A DNA stretch of 64,000 bases, taken from Saccharothrix violaceirubra. Its GTDB lineage: Bacteria; Actinomycetota; Actinomycetes; Mycobacteriales; Pseudonocardiaceae. The translations under genes were made by a program, and so were the position numbers. Location: positions 620,001 through 684,000 of the forward strand of contig NZ_JACHJS010000001.1 in the NCBI RefSeq assembly GCF_014203755.1, written 5' to 3'. How positions within the stretch are numbered: position 1 is the first letter of the stretch; each line of letters begins with the position of its first letter. Shown here piece by piece: positions 1 through 9,900 of the stretch. The notes under the pieces are model-generated. The model did no database searches, had not been told where the DNA came from, and saw nothing but the letters and a program-made list of their open reading frames with translations.

Positions 1-2
1 TC

Positions 3-644
3 CGGCTGCCGCGCCCGGCCGTGGACACCGTGGTCGCGGCCCGTGCCGTGCGCTCGCTCTGGGGCCTGCTGCCGGGACCGGTCGCGCACCTGGTGCGGCG
101 GTTGGAGTCCAACGGGGTCGTGGTGCTGTTCGGCGCGGAGCCGTTCGCCACCGCCGTCCCGGACCGGCCGGTCGTCGTCGTGCCGCGCGACCCGGATGTC
201 TACGGCCACCGGTTCACCGTGGCCCGGGAACTCGGCCGCCTGCTGCACCCCGACCCGACCGAGCACGACCTGGACGTGTTCGCGGCCGAGTTCCTCACGC
301 CGCGTGCCGCGATCACCCCCGAACTCCCCGACCGGGTCGACCTCGACCGGCTCGGCGAACTGCGCGCGGTGTGGGGCGTGCCGGTGCTCGCGCTGGTGCG
401 GCGGGCGCGTGAACTCGGCGTGCTCTCCGACGCGGCGGGCACCCGCGGCCTGCGCCGGCTCAAGATCACGGAACTGTCGCCCGAACCGGTGACCGGCTAC
501 CCCGGCGAGCGGCCCGCCCTGCTCGGCCGCGCGTTCGGGATGTCCGGCCTGACCGCGCAGGCGCTCGCCGCGGAACTCGGCTGGCGGGTCTCCCACGTCC
601 GTTCGATGCTCGGCATCGAACGGCCGCTGCTCAAACTCGTCTAA
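3..644 (+). CDS. ImmA/IrrE-like domain protein, 5' partial
   Basis: The reading frame is open to the left edge of the window, so the N-terminus, probably an XRE helix-turn-helix, lies outside. A GTG at 21 would give 207 residues but has no ribosome binding site. The visible part resembles the C-terminal half of XRE-ImmA/IrrE regulators: a run like 'NLV..LESHGVVV', then the segment where family members carry HExxH. Here that segment reads TVARELGRLLH, so both zinc-binding histidines of HExxH are replaced by arginine and metalloprotease activity is unlikely. The stop (TAA, 642-644) overlaps by four bases the stop of the convergent XRE gene. The family assignment is inferred from pattern and is moderately sure. 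Confidence 0.6.
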   Translation, partial: RLPRPAVDTVVAARAVRSLWGLLPGPVAHLVRRLESNGVVVLFGAEPFATAVPDRPVVVVPRDPDVYGHRFTVARELGRLLHPDPTEHDLDVFAAEFLTPRAAITPELPDRVDLDRLGELRAVWGVPVLALVRRARELGVLSDAAGTRGLRRLKITELSPEPVTGYPGERPALLGRAFGMSGLTAQALAAELGWRVSHVRSMLGIERPLLKLV

Positions 645-1447
645 GCGCGCTCGCCGAGGAATTTCTCCACCGATTCCAGCGGTGCCCACAACTGTTCGTA
701 GTAGAGGACGAAATACTTCTGGAACTTCTCGCTCTCCACGCGGAACCCGCTCAACCCCGCCTTCGACTGCCCGGAGAACGCGAGGAACGTGTGCGCGTCG
801 TCGAACAGCATCAGGTTCACGCCGTCGGCGGGCGGTGACCACGGCAGTACGCGCACCTCGTAGTTCTCGATGTCCCGGGTTTCCGCGTGGTGCGCCACCA
901 GCCAGTCGAGCATCGACGACTCGGGCCGTCCGCCGACGAACCGGACGCCGACGATCCGGCGCACGGTCCGCTCCCCGCGTTCCCTCGCCCAGTCCAGGAT
1001 CGCGGTGAAATAGCGTTCCGCGGCGGTCGCCCGGTAGATCGTCGGCGGGTGTTGGTGCACGTAGGTGGTCCGGATCTGCGACGTCGTCCGCGCGATCCCG
1101 TCCGCGCCCGCCGCGTAGAACGCGGCGTGGTCGTCGAACCACTCCACCCCCACGGAATCCAGGCCGGGAAACGGCACCGGGACGGCCGGTTCGTCCTCGC
1201 CCATGTGCACGTCGAGCCACAGGTCGTGCAGCCGCGCCACCACGTCCGGAGTGGCCGCGCAGTACTCGGCGAACCTCTCCACGAATTCCCAGCGCGGCAG
1301 CCGGTGCCCGTTCAGCACGGCCGAAACCGTCTGCCTGCTGCACCTGATGTGACTCGCCAACGTCTCGATCGTCGGCTGCCCGGCACGCAGGCGCAGCGAC
1401 TTCAACTCCCGGACGAGTCTCGCTAACGCGGGTGGGATTTCGGGCAC
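641..1447 (-). CDS. XRE-family helix-turn-helix regulator
   Basis: A 268-residue protein with an N-terminal helix-turn-helix at about residues 10-60 (TIETLASHIRCSRQTVSAVL, then NGHRLPRWEFV), typical of XRE regulators in actinomycetes. The remaining 200 residues, rich in aromatic residues (FYAAGADGIARTTSQIRTTY, later FQKYFVLYYEQLW), form an effector-like domain without recognised catalytic motifs, comparable to DUF5753-type C-termini. The GTG start at 1447 has a weak AGG about eight bases upstream. It converges on the ImmA/IrrE-like gene with a four-base overlap. XRE and ImmA/IrrE proteins often cooperate, but the pairing here is only positional. Confidence 0.7.
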   Translation of the reverse strand: MPEIPPALARLVRELKSLRLRAGQPTIETLASHIRCSRQTVSAVLNGHRLPRWEFVERFAEYCAATPDVVARLHDLWLDVHMGEDEPAVPVPFPGLDSVGVEWFDDHAAFYAAGADGIARTTSQIRTTYVHQHPPTIYRATAAERYFTAILDWARERGERTVRRIVGVRFVGGRPESSMLDWLVAHHAETRDIENYEVRVLPWSPPADGVNLMLFDDAHTFLAFSGQSKAGLSGFRVESEKFQKYFVLYYEQLWAPLESVEKFLGERA

Positions 1448-1584
1448 CGTAACCTGCTTTCACGCCGACACACGCGGACGTCGCGATGATGGCACAGGAC
1501 CGCACGAATCCGTCCGCTTCGGACCGGACCTGCCCGACCGCGACCGCACACTTCCCCGCGACCGCCGAAACCGGGGAGGACACC

Positions 1585-1779
1585 GTGAACCGCGAACACT
1601 GGCTGATCCGCGTCGCACCGCTCGTCGCCGCCTGGACCCTGATCACCGAGCGCTTCGGCCTCGACGACACCGTGCTCGTCGCCGGGGGCCTGTCGGGCGC
1701 CGTCATCGCGCTGGGCACGCACCGCGCGCTCGGGCTGCTGCGGGCCCGGCGCTGCTCCCGGTGCGACCACCACCGGTAA
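1585..1779 (+). CDS. small membrane protein, unknown function
   Basis: A 64-residue protein. The GTG at 1585 is chosen because GGGGAGGA lies about six bases upstream; a longer in-frame ATG at 1486 lacks a site and adds low-complexity residues. Two hydrophobic stretches (about residues 8-19 and 27-46) suggest a two-pass or hairpin membrane protein with a basic, Cys/His-containing tail (RRCSRCDHHR). I recognise no family. A bidirectional terminator follows within ten bases. Confidence 0.5.
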   Translation: MNREHWLIRVAPLVAAWTLITERFGLDDTVLVAGGLSGAVIALGTHRALGLLRARRCSRCDHHR

Positions 1780-1785
1780 AAGCGG

Positions 1786-1813
1786 AAGGGGCGCCCCGCG
1801 CGGGGCGCCCCTT
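1786..1813. terminator. bidirectional intrinsic terminator
   Basis: A perfect 12-bp inverted repeat (1786-1797 with 1802-1813) with a four-base loop lies between the convergent small membrane gene (stop 1779) and the DUF6104 gene (stop 1820). There is no long T-run, as is usual for actinobacterial hairpins. Confidence 0.85.
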
Positions 1814-1819
1814 CGGCGG

Positions 1820-1999
1820 TCAGTCCTCGAAGTCCTCGTCGTCACGTGCCAGGTACGTGGCGAACCGCTCGATCGCCGTCTCGAACTCGGGGTTCGCGTC
1901 GACGAACGCCCGCAGCCGGTCGGCCACCCAGGCGAGGCTCACGTCCTCCTCGCCCCGGCGCCGCTCCAGTTCCTCGATGCCGCGGTCGGTGAAGTACAC
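1820..1999 (-). CDS. DUF6104 family protein
   Basis: A 59-residue acidic protein beginning MYFTDRGIEELERRRGEEDV and ending in ARDDEDFED. It matches the DUF6104 family, commonly found immediately downstream of the 2-oxoglutarate decarboxylase/dehydrogenase gene in actinomycetes. The GTG start at 1999 lies three bases past the kgd stop codon, so the two are surely cotranscribed and probably translationally coupled. The function is unknown; conserved linkage suggests a role connected to the Kgd complex. Confidence 0.85.
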   Translation of the reverse strand: MYFTDRGIEELERRRGEEDVSLAWVADRLRAFVDANPEFETAIERFATYLARDDEDFED

Positions 2000-2002
2000 G
2001 GC

Positions 2003-5000
2003 CTACTCGAACGCCTTCGTGATGATCTCGCGCTGCTCGACCTCGTGCACCTTCGACGAGCCCGCCGACGGCGCCGCCATCGGCCGCCGCGAGATGCGCT
2101 TGAGCGAGTACCGCGAGGGCAGCAGGTCCGGCAGGTTCAGGCCGTAGAACGGCCATGCGCCCTGGTTGGCCGGCTCCTCCTGCACCCAGCGGACGTCGGC
2201 CGCGTTCGGGTAGCGCTCCAACGCCTCGGTCAGCTTGCGCACCGGCACCGGGTAGAGCTGCTCGACGCGCACGACCGCGGTGTCCGTCGCGCCGCGCTTC
2301 TCCTGCTCGGCGACCAGTTCGTAGTAGATCTTGCCGCTGCACAGCAGGACCTTCGTGACCGCGTCCGGCGACGTGATCGTCGGGTCGTCGATCACCGACT
2401 TGAAGCGCTCCTCGGTGAAGTCCTCGACCGGGCTCACCGCGGCCTTCAGACGCAGCATCGACTTGGGGGTGAAGACCACCAGCGGGCGGTTCACGCCGTC
2501 GAGCGCGTGGCGGCGCAGCAGGTGGAAGTAGTTCGCCGGCGTCGACGGCACGGCGATCGTCATCGAGCCCTCGGCGCACAGCTGCAGGAAGCGCTCGATG
2601 CGACCCGACGTGTGGTCCGGGCCCTGGCCCTCGTGACCGTGCGGCAGCAGCAGCACGACGTCGGAGACCTGGCCCCACTTGGCCTCGCCGGACGAGATGA
2701 ACTCGTCGATGATCGACTGGGCGCCGTTGACGAAGTCGCCGAACTGCGCCTCCCACAGCACCAGCGCGTCCGGGTTGGCCACCGAGTAGCCGTACTCGAA
2801 GCCCAGCGCCGCGAACTCGGACAGCACCGAGTCGTAGACCATGAACTTGCCCTGGTCCTCGGCGAGGTTCTGCAACGGCGTGTACTCGTCGCCCTTCTTG
2901 CGGTCGACGAGCGTGGCGTGCCGCTGCACGAACGTGCCGCGCCGCGAGTCCTGGCCGGCCAGGCGGACCGTGCGGCCGTCGATGACCAGCGAGCCGAACG
3001 CGAGCAGCTCGGCGAACGCCCAGTCGATGCCGCCCTCGCGGGCCATCTTGGCCCGCCGCTCGAGCACCGGCTTGACGCGCGGGTGCGGCGTGAAGCCCTC
3101 GGGCAGGTCGACGTGCGAGTCGGCGATGTGCTCGATCACCGAACGCTCGATGCCCGTGGGCAGCTTGGCCGGGATCTGCTGCTCGGCCTCGATCGACGGC
3201 GAGGTCTTGATCGGGTGCTTCTCCAGCTCGCGCACCTCGTTGAAGACGTGCTCCAACTGCGAGGAGAAGTCCTGCAACGCCTTCTCGGCCTCCTCGACCG
3301 AGATGTCGCCGCGGCCGATCAGGGCCTCGGTGTAGGTCTTGCGGACCGAGCGCTTGGTGTCGATCACGTCGTACATCGCCGGCTGGGTCATCGAGGGGTC
3401 GTCGCCCTCGTTGTGACCGCGGCGGCGGTAGCACACCATGTCGATCACGACGTCCTTGTTGAACTTCTGCCGGTAGTCCACGGCCAGCTTGGCGACCCAG
3501 TAGCACGCCTCGGGGTCGTCGCCGTTCACGTGGAAGACCGGTGCGCCGATCATCTTCGCGACGTCGGTCGAGTACTTCGACGAGCGCGAGTTCTCCGGCG
3601 CCGTGGTGAAGCCGACCTGGTTGTTGACCACGACGTGCACCGTGCCGCCGGTGCGGTAACCGCGCACCAGGGCCAGGTTCAGCGTCTCGGCCACCACGCC
3701 CTGACCGGCGAACGCGGCGTCGCCGTGCAGCGCGACCGGCAGCACGGTGAAGCCCTCGCCGCCCTTGTCGAGCTGGTCCTGCTTGGCGCGGACGATGCCT
3801 TCCAGCACCGGGTCCACGGCTTCCAGGTGCGACGGGTTCGCGGTCAGCGACACCTTGGTCTCGCCGTCGCCGAACATCCGGAAGTACTTGCCCTCGGCGC
3901 CGAGGTGGTACTTCACGTCGCCGGAGCCGTGCGCCTGGCCCGGGTCGAGGTTGCCCTCGAACTCGCGGAAGATCTGCGAGATCGGCTTGCCGACGATGTT
4001 GGCCAGGACGTTGAGCCGGCCGCGGTGCGGCATGCCGATGACGACCTCGTCCAGCTCGTGCTCGGCGGCCTTGTCCAGCACGGCGTCGAGCAGCGGGATG
4101 ACCGTCTCGCCGCCTTCGAGCGAGAACCGCTTCTGGCCGACGTACTTGGTCTGGAGGAACGTCTCGAACGCCTCGGCCGCGTTGAGCTTGGAGAGGATGT
4201 ACTTCTGCACGGTGGCCGGGGGCTTCTCGTGCGGGACCTCGACGCGCTCCTGGATCCAGAGGCGCTCCTCCGGGTCGAGGATGTGCATGTACTCGACGCC
4301 GACCGTGCGGCAGTACGAGTTGCGCAGCACGCCCAGGATGTCGCGCAGGCGCATCCGCTCCTTGCCGCCGAAGCCGCCGACCGGGAACTCGCGGTCGAGG
4401 TCCCACAGCGTCAGGCCGTGGCTGAGCACGTCCAGGTCGCTGTGGCTGCGCTGGCGGTAGTTCAGCGGGTCCGTGTCGGCCATCAGGTGGCCGCGGGTGC
4501 GGAACGCGTCGATCAGCTCGATCACCCGGGCGGTCTTGTCGACCGCGCCCTCGGGGATGTCGGCGACCCAGCGGATGGGCTCGTAGGGCAGGCGCAGCGA
4601 CGTGAAGACGTCGTCGTAGAAGCCGTCCTCGCCGAGCAGGAGCTGGTGGATGCGCTTGAGGAACTCGCCCGACTCCGCGCCCTGGATGATGCGGTGGTCG
4701 TAGGTCGAGGTCAGCGTGATGATCTTGCTGACGCCCATGTCGGTGAGCGCCTGCTCGCTGGTGCCCTGGAAGTGGGCGGGGTACTCCATGGCGCCGACGC
4801 CGATGATCGCGCCCTGGCCTGCCTGCAGGCGCGGCACCGAGTGGTTGGTGCCGATCGTGCCTGGGTTGGTCAGCGAGATGGTCGTGCCCGAGAAGTCCTC
4901 GGTGGTCAGCGAACCGCCGCGGGCCTTGCGGATCAGGTCCTCGTACGCCTGCCAGAACTGCGTGAACGTCATGTTCTCGCAGCCCTTGACCGAGGCGACG

Positions 5001-5686
5001 ACGAGCGTGCGCGAGCCGTCCTTGCCGGGCAGGTCGATGGCCAGGCCGAAGTTGACGTGCTCGGGCGTGATCGCGAACGGCTTGCCGTCGATCTCGGCGT
5101 AGTGCCGGTTGAGGTTCGGGAACGACTGGAGCGCCCGGACCACCGCGTACCCGATCAGGTGGGTGAAGGAGACCTTCCCACCGCGGGTGCGCTTGAGGTG
5201 GTTGTTGATCACGATGCGGTTGTCGGCCAGCAGCTTGGCGGGCACGGCGCGCACGCTCGTCGCGGTCGGAACGGTGAGCGACAGCTCCATGTTCTTCGCG
5301 ATCGCGGCGGCGGCACCGCGCAGCTGCTTCTGCTCCTGCCCGGCCTGCTCCTTCACCGGGGCGGCCTTGGCGGCGCTCGCCGGTGCGGGCTTGGCCGCGG
5401 GCTTGGTCTGGGGTGCGGGCTTCGCCTCGGTCTTGGGCGCGGGCCGGGCCGCCGGCTTCTCGGGTGCGGGCCTCGTCGCCGTGGCGGTGGGTGCCGCCGG
5501 CGCCGTGCCGCTCTCCGCCTGTGCGGCCGTCGCCCCGTTGCCCGACCGCTGCGTCGACTTGTAGTCGGCGAAGAAGTCGTGCCACGCGGGGTCCACGGAC
5601 GACGGGTCGGCGAGGAACTGCTCGTACATCTCCTCGACCAACCACTCGTTGGGGCCGAACTGTGAAGCCGGACTGCTGCTGGACAC
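2003..5686 (-). CDS. kgd: multifunctional 2-oxoglutarate metabolism enzyme (Kgd, E2-E1 fusion)
   Basis: A 1227-residue protein with the architecture of mycobacterial Kgd and corynebacterial OdhA: an N-terminal E1 leader ([15 protein letters not shown], residues about 10-45), an Ala/Pro/Lys-rich linker to about 115, an acyltransferase (E2) domain with the active-site region [16 protein letters not shown] near 325, then the thiamine-diphosphate E1 part with [29 protein letters not shown] and [10 protein letters not shown], and a transketolase-like C-terminus. It decarboxylates 2-oxoglutarate in the TCA cycle and contributes E1 and E2 activity to the succinyl-CoA-forming complex. There is no lipoyl domain in the fusion, as in relatives. 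The GTG start is at 5686. The length is normal for the family. Confidence 0.95.
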   Translation of the reverse strand: MSSSSPASQFGPNEWLVEEMYEQFLADPSSVDPAWHDFFADYKSTQRSGNGATAAQAESGTAPAAPTATATRPAPEKPAARPAPKTEAKPAPQTKPAAKPAPASAAKAAPVKEQAGQEQKQLRGAAAAIAKNMELSLTVPTATSVRAVPAKLLADNRIVINNHLKRTRGGKVSFTHLIGYAVVRALQSFPNLNRHYAEIDGKPFAITPEHVNFGLAIDLPGKDGSRTLVVASVKGCENMTFTQFWQAYEDLIRKARGGSLTTEDFSGTTISLTNPGTIGTNHSVPRLQAGQGAIIGVGAMEYPAHFQGTSEQALTDMGVSKIITLTSTYDHRIIQGAESGEFLKRIHQLLLGEDGFYDDVFTSLRLPYEPIRWVADIPEGAVDKTARVIELIDAFRTRGHLMADTDPLNYRQRSHSDLDVLSHGLTLWDLDREFPVGGFGGKERMRLRDILGVLRNSYCRTVGVEYMHILDPEERLWIQERVEVPHEKPPATVQKYILSKLNAAEAFETFLQTKYVGQKRFSLEGGETVIPLLDAVLDKAAEHELDEVVIGMPHRGRLNVLANIVGKPISQIFREFEGNLDPGQAHGSGDVKYHLGAEGKYFRMFGDGETKVSLTANPSHLEAVDPVLEGIVRAKQDQLDKGGEGFTVLPVALHGDAAFAGQGVVAETLNLALVRGYRTGGTVHVVVNNQVGFTTAPENSRSSKYSTDVAKMIGAPVFHVNGDDPEACYWVAKLAVDYRQKFNKDVVIDMVCYRRRGHNEGDDPSMTQPAMYDVIDTKRSVRKTYTEALIGRGDISVEEAEKALQDFSSQLEHVFNEVRELEKHPIKTSPSIEAEQQIPAKLPTGIERSVIEHIADSHVDLPEGFTPHPRVKPVLERRAKMAREGGIDWAFAELLAFGSLVIDGRTVRLAGQDSRRGTFVQRHATLVDRKKGDEYTPLQNLAEDQGKFMVYDSVLSEFAALGFEYGYSVANPDALVLWEAQFGDFVNGAQSIIDEFISSGEAKWGQVSDVVLLLPHGHEGQGPDHTSGRIERFLQLCAEGSMTIAVPSTPANYFHLLRRHALDGVNRPLVVFTPKSMLRLKAAVSPVEDFTEERFKSVIDDPTITSPDAVTKVLLCSGKIYYELVAEQEKRGATDTAVVRVEQLYPVPVRKLTEALERYPNAADVRWVQEEPANQGAWPFYGLNLPDLLPSRYSLKRISRRPMAAPSAGSSKVHEVEQREIITKAFE

Positions 5687-5924
5687 GGCTGACGCTCGCC
5701 TCTATCCATCTCGCTTGTTCTGATGACTCAACTCATGGTCAGGCTAGTACCCCGACCGGGGCGATTAACACAGAGGCGGGTGCGGGCAAGGAGGTCTCTG
5801 TCACAGGATCGGTCACGGCATCGGTCCCGATGGTGGCGCTCCGGTATCGCTTGAGGTCAGGGGCTCGCGCATGCCCCTGGACGCTAGTGGCTCGGTGCCC
5901 GATCGGCGACTGTTCGGAGTCGTG

Positions 5925-5987
5925 GTCAACCAGTTGGTTGACTAAGGCGGCGGGGGTGCGTACGGTCTTAATCAACCAACTGGTTGA
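5925..5987 (+). promoter_or_regulatory. promoter flanked by two ArsR-type operators
   Basis: Two near-identical palindromes, GTCAACCAGTTGGTTGAC (5925-5942) and TCAACCAACTGGTTGA (5972-5987), have centres 46 bp apart. The first overlaps a -35 box TTGACT (5938-5943); 17 bp later comes TACGGT (5961-5966) as -10; the second covers the predicted transcription start and leader of the arsR-like gene. This is a convincing autoregulatory arrangement. The rest of the 5687-5983 gap carries the kgd promoter on the other strand, which I cannot place with confidence. Confidence 0.75.
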
Positions 5988-6001
5988 GTAAAGGGGTTGC
6001 C

Positions 6002-6349
6002 GTGGCGAACGACCTGTCGCGGGTCTTCGCGGCGCTGGCCGACCCGATCCGGCGCGACATGGTCGCCCGGCTGGCGTCCGGCGACGCGACCGTGAACGAG
6101 CTGGCCGAGCGGTACCCCGTGACCCTCCAGGCGGTGTCCAAGCACGTGAAGGTGCTGGAGGACGCGGGCTTGGTGAGTCGCGGCCGGGACGCCCAACGGC
6201 GACCCGTCCACCTCGAAGCGGAGGTGTTCGACCTGATGACCAAGTGGATCGAGCGGTACCGGCGGCAAGCCGAAGAGCGGTACCGGCGACTGGACGAGGT
6301 GTTGGCGGAGTCCCTGCCGGACACCGCGGAGAAAGGGGAAGCGTCATGA
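6002..6349 (+). CDS. ArsR/SmtB-family winged-helix repressor
   Basis: A 115-residue winged-helix regulator (DLSRVFAALADPIRRDMV at the start; recognition region VTLQAVSKHVKVLEDAGLV). No metal-binding cysteines are present, so it belongs to the metal-independent group usually found next to SRPBCC/AHSA1 proteins. GTG 6002 is preferred, with AAGGGG seven bases upstream; a TTG at 5984 would lie inside the operator palindrome. The stop overlaps the next start as ATGA, giving tight coupling. The two palindromes upstream suggest autorepression. Confidence 0.85.
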   Translation: MANDLSRVFAALADPIRRDMVARLASGDATVNELAERYPVTLQAVSKHVKVLEDAGLVSRGRDAQRRPVHLEAEVFDLMTKWIERYRRQAEERYRRLDEVLAESLPDTAEKGEAS

Positions 6350-6813
6350 GCGAGACCACCATCGAGGCGGGCAAGGACACGCCCACGATCGTGATCGAAC
6401 GGGAGTTCGCCGCACCACGCGCGGCCGTGTTCCGCGCCCACGTGGACGTCGAGCTGGTGAAGCGCTGGCTGGGCCCACGCCGCTTGGAGATGAAGGTCGA
6501 CGAGTGGAACGCCGTGACCGGTGGGTCGTACCGGTACACGCACGTGGAGGAGAACGGCGAATACGCGTTCTACGGCTCGTTCCACGAGGTGCGCGAGGAC
6601 ACGCGGATCGTGCAGACGTTCACGTTCTGCGGCATGCCCGAGGGCGTGAGCCTGGAAACCCTGACCTTCGAGGACCTGGGCGACGGCCGCACCCGTCTGC
6701 GCGGGGTGAGCGTGTTCGACTCGTTCGAAGTCCGCGACCTGGCCCTGTCCAGCGGCATGGAACACGGAGTCGTCGAGGGCTACGAGCGCCTGGACGAGGT
6801 CCTCGCCTCCTGA
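6346..6813 (+). CDS. SRPBCC/AHSA1 domain protein
   Basis: A 155-residue START-like fold protein of the AHSA1 (Aha1 C-terminal-like) group: IEREFAAPRAAVFRAHVDVE, VKRWLGP near residues 37-43, and the C-terminal SGMEHGVVEGYERLDEVL pattern. These proteins bind hydrophobic ligands and are typically paired with an ArsR repressor, as here (ATGA overlap with the upstream gene). The ligand cannot be told from sequence. Confidence 0.85.
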   Translation: MSETTIEAGKDTPTIVIEREFAAPRAAVFRAHVDVELVKRWLGPRRLEMKVDEWNAVTGGSYRYTHVEENGEYAFYGSFHEVREDTRIVQTFTFCGMPEGVSLETLTFEDLGDGRTRLRGVSVFDSFEVRDLALSSGMEHGVVEGYERLDEVLAS

Positions 6814-6816
6814 CCC

Positions 6817-6881
6817 GTCCAGTGCACATTTCGCGGTGCCTGAACGCACAACTCACGGTGTCCGAGTGCACAACTCGCGCG
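6817..6881. repeat. 22-bp intergenic tandem repeat, locus A
   Basis: Three head-to-tail copies of a 22-bp unit (about 6817-6837, 6838-6859, 6860-6881) with the core GCACAACTCGCGGT and variable bases. The same unit occurs at 26743-26881 (opposite orientation) and 57887-57930. It lies between convergent genes (stops at 6813 and 6920). Confidence 0.8.
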
Positions 6882-6919
6882 TTCGGAACCACAGCCACCG
6901 GCAGTACGGCAGCCGGAAA

Positions 6920-9900
6920 CTAAGAAATGCCGTGCGCCCAGAGCGAGGCGTAGACGCCGCCGGCGGCCAACAACGCCGAATGACTGCCCACCTCGACGAT
7001 CCGCCCCCCGGACAGCACCACGATCCGATCCGCCCGAGCCGCCGTAGCCAACCGATGAGCGACGACGAACGTGGTCCGAGAAGCGGCAAGCCGCCCACCC
7101 GCGGCCAACACCGCAGCCTCCGTGGCCGGATCCAACGCCGCCGTCGCCTCGTCCAACAGCAACAGATCAGGCGACACCAACTCGGCCCTGGCCAACGCCA
7201 CCAACTGCCGCTGCCCGGCCGACAGGTTCTGCCCCCGCTCACCGACCTGCTGACCAAAGGCCGAAGGCAGCGCCGCGACCACCGGCAACGCCCCCACCTC
7301 CCGGGCCGCCGACTCGATCGCCGACCGCGACGCGTCCGGCTCGGCATAGGCGATGTTCTCCGCCACGTCCCCGCCGAACAGGTGCGCCTCCTGCGGCACG
7401 ACCCCCAACCGGGCCCGCAGTTCGCCCAGGTCGTACTGCCGGATGTCCGTGCCGTCCACGAGAATCCGACCATCGGTCACGTCGTAGTACCGGGCGATCA
7501 ACTTCACCAACGTCGACTTGCCCGCCCCGGTCTCACCCACCAGCGCGACTGTCTCCCCGGCCCGCACGTGCAGCGAGACGGCGTCCAGCGCCGGCACGGA
7601 AGTCCCGGGGTACACGAACGTCACCCCGCACAGCTCGACCTCACCGCGCAACGACGTCACCGACACCGGATCGGCTGCCGGCGGCACGCTCGTCGGCGTC
7701 CGCAGCAGTTCCCCGATCCGCGACAACCCGACCCGGGCCTGCTGGTACCCGTCGAACACCCCCGACAACTGGAACAACGGCGCGAAGAACAACCCCAGGT
7801 ACAGCACGAACGCCAACAACACCCCGGGCGAGAGATCACCGACGGCCACCCGGTAGGCCCCCACCACCAGCACCCCGGCCTGCGCGACCCCCGACAGCAG
7901 GGCCAGGAACGGGAAGTACGTGGCGATGTACCGCTGGGCTCTGATCCGCGTCCGCCGGTACTCGTCGCTCCGCTCGGCGAACGCCGCCGCCGACCGGTCC
8001 TCCCGCGCGTACGCCTGGGACACCCGAAGCCCCGACACGTTCTCCTGGAGGTCGGCGTTCACCGCGCTGACCTTCTCGCGAGCCTCGGCGTACGTCCTCG
8101 ACGACAACCGCTGGAACACCGCGGTGGCGATGATCAACGGCGGCAGCACCGCCAACGCCACGAGCGCGAGCTTGAGGTCGGTCACGACCAGCGCCACCGC
8201 GATGCCGCCCACGGTCAGGAAGCTGATCACGAACGTCGTCAGCCCGGTCTGCAGGAAGGTCGACAGGGCGTCGACGTCCGTCGTCATCCGGGTCATGATC
8301 CGGCCGGCGGCCTCGCGCTCGTAGTAGTCCAGGCCCAGCCGCTGGAGGTGCGCGTAACTGCGCACGCGCAGCAGGTACAGCAGCCGCTCGCCGACCCGCG
8401 ACGTGACCACGGTCCCGGCCGCCGACGACAGCCACCCGGCGACGACCAGCAGCAGGCCGCCCAGCGAGGCCGCCCACAACCACCCCGGCTCGCCGCCGAC
8501 CACGCCCCGGTCCACGCCCAGCCGGACCAGGTTGGGCAGCCCGATCGCCAGCGCCGAGTCGACCAGCAGCAGAGCGCCGACCGCGAGCATCGCCAGGCGT
8601 ACGGGTCTGAGCAGCGTCCACAGGCGGAACCCCGGATCCGGTGCGCGCGGGTCCTCGCCCCGCAGCTCCGGTTCGTCGGCCGCGGCCGGCAGCGCGTGGA
8701 TCCGGGCCAGCAGTTCCGGCGTCGGCGGGGTCGCGCCGACCAGCGCGGTGGTACCGCCACCCCCACGGTGACCGCGCGACGGTCGGGCCGTGCGCACGGC
8801 CCGGTTCGCCGCCCGCACGGCGAGTTCGTCCTCCTCGGACTCGGGCCACAGCTCGGGGGTGTACCCGTCGGGACCGGGTTCAAGGGGCACGCCCGCCCGC
8901 CGGTCCACCTGCTCGATCGCCTCGCCCGGACCGGCCAGCAGATCCCGGTACAGCGCGCACCGCGCGTGCAGTTCCGCGTCGGTGCCCACGTCCACGACCC
9001 GGCCCGCGTCCAGCACCGCGATGCGGTCGGCCAGGGCGAGGGACGACCGCCGGTGCGCGATCAGGACCGTCGTGCGGGATGCCGTCACGGCCGCGAGCGT
9101 GCGGTGGATCGCGGCCTCGGTCGCGGTGTCCACGGCCGACGTCGCGTCGTCGAGCACGAGCACACGGGGATCGGACAGCAGCGCCCGTGCCAGGGCGACC
9201 CGCTGCCGCTGGCCGCCCGACAGGGTCAGGCCGCGCTCGCCGACCACGGTGTCGTAGCCGTTCGCCAGCGCCGAGATGAACCCGTGCGCCTCGGCCGCCC
9301 GCGCCGCGGCCTCCACCTGCTCGTCCGTCGCGTCCGGCACGCCGTAGGCGATGTTCGCGCGCACGGTGTCGGAGAACAGGAACGCCTCCTCGAACACCAC
9401 GCCCACGGCCCGCCGCAACGACCCCAGGCGCAGCTCGCGCACGTCGACACCGCCGACCGACACCGACCCGGCATGCACGTCGTAGAACCGGGGCAGCAGC
9501 AGCGACACCGTCGACTTGCCGGACCCGGCCGTGCCCACGATCGCCAGCGTCTCGCCCGCCGCGACCCGCAGCGTCACGTCCGACAGCACCGGTTCGCTGC
9601 GGGTGTACCCGAACCCGACCCCGTCCAGCGCCACCGCCAACGCGCCGTCCGGCAGCTCGCGCCCGCCGTCCACCACGTCCGGCTGCGAGTCGACCAGCTC
9701 GTACACCCGCTCGACGCCGGCCCGGGCGAGCTGCGCGGTCACCGTCAGGTTCGACAGCAGCCGGGTCGGGCCGACCAGCGCGGCCACGTAGCTCGCGAAC
9801 GCGAGGAACGTGCCCAGCGTGACCTGCCCGTGCAGCACGAGGTACCCGCCCAGCAGCAACATCCCGACCTGGCCCAGGTAGGGCAGCGCGGCCAGCGTCG

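Noticed and set aside
1842..5665. Very long open frames overlapping kgd on both strands (about 1200 codons each).
   Set aside because: They are frame shadows of a highly GC-biased gene; products are Arg/Ala/His-rich without domains, while the kgd frame matches a known enzyme throughout.
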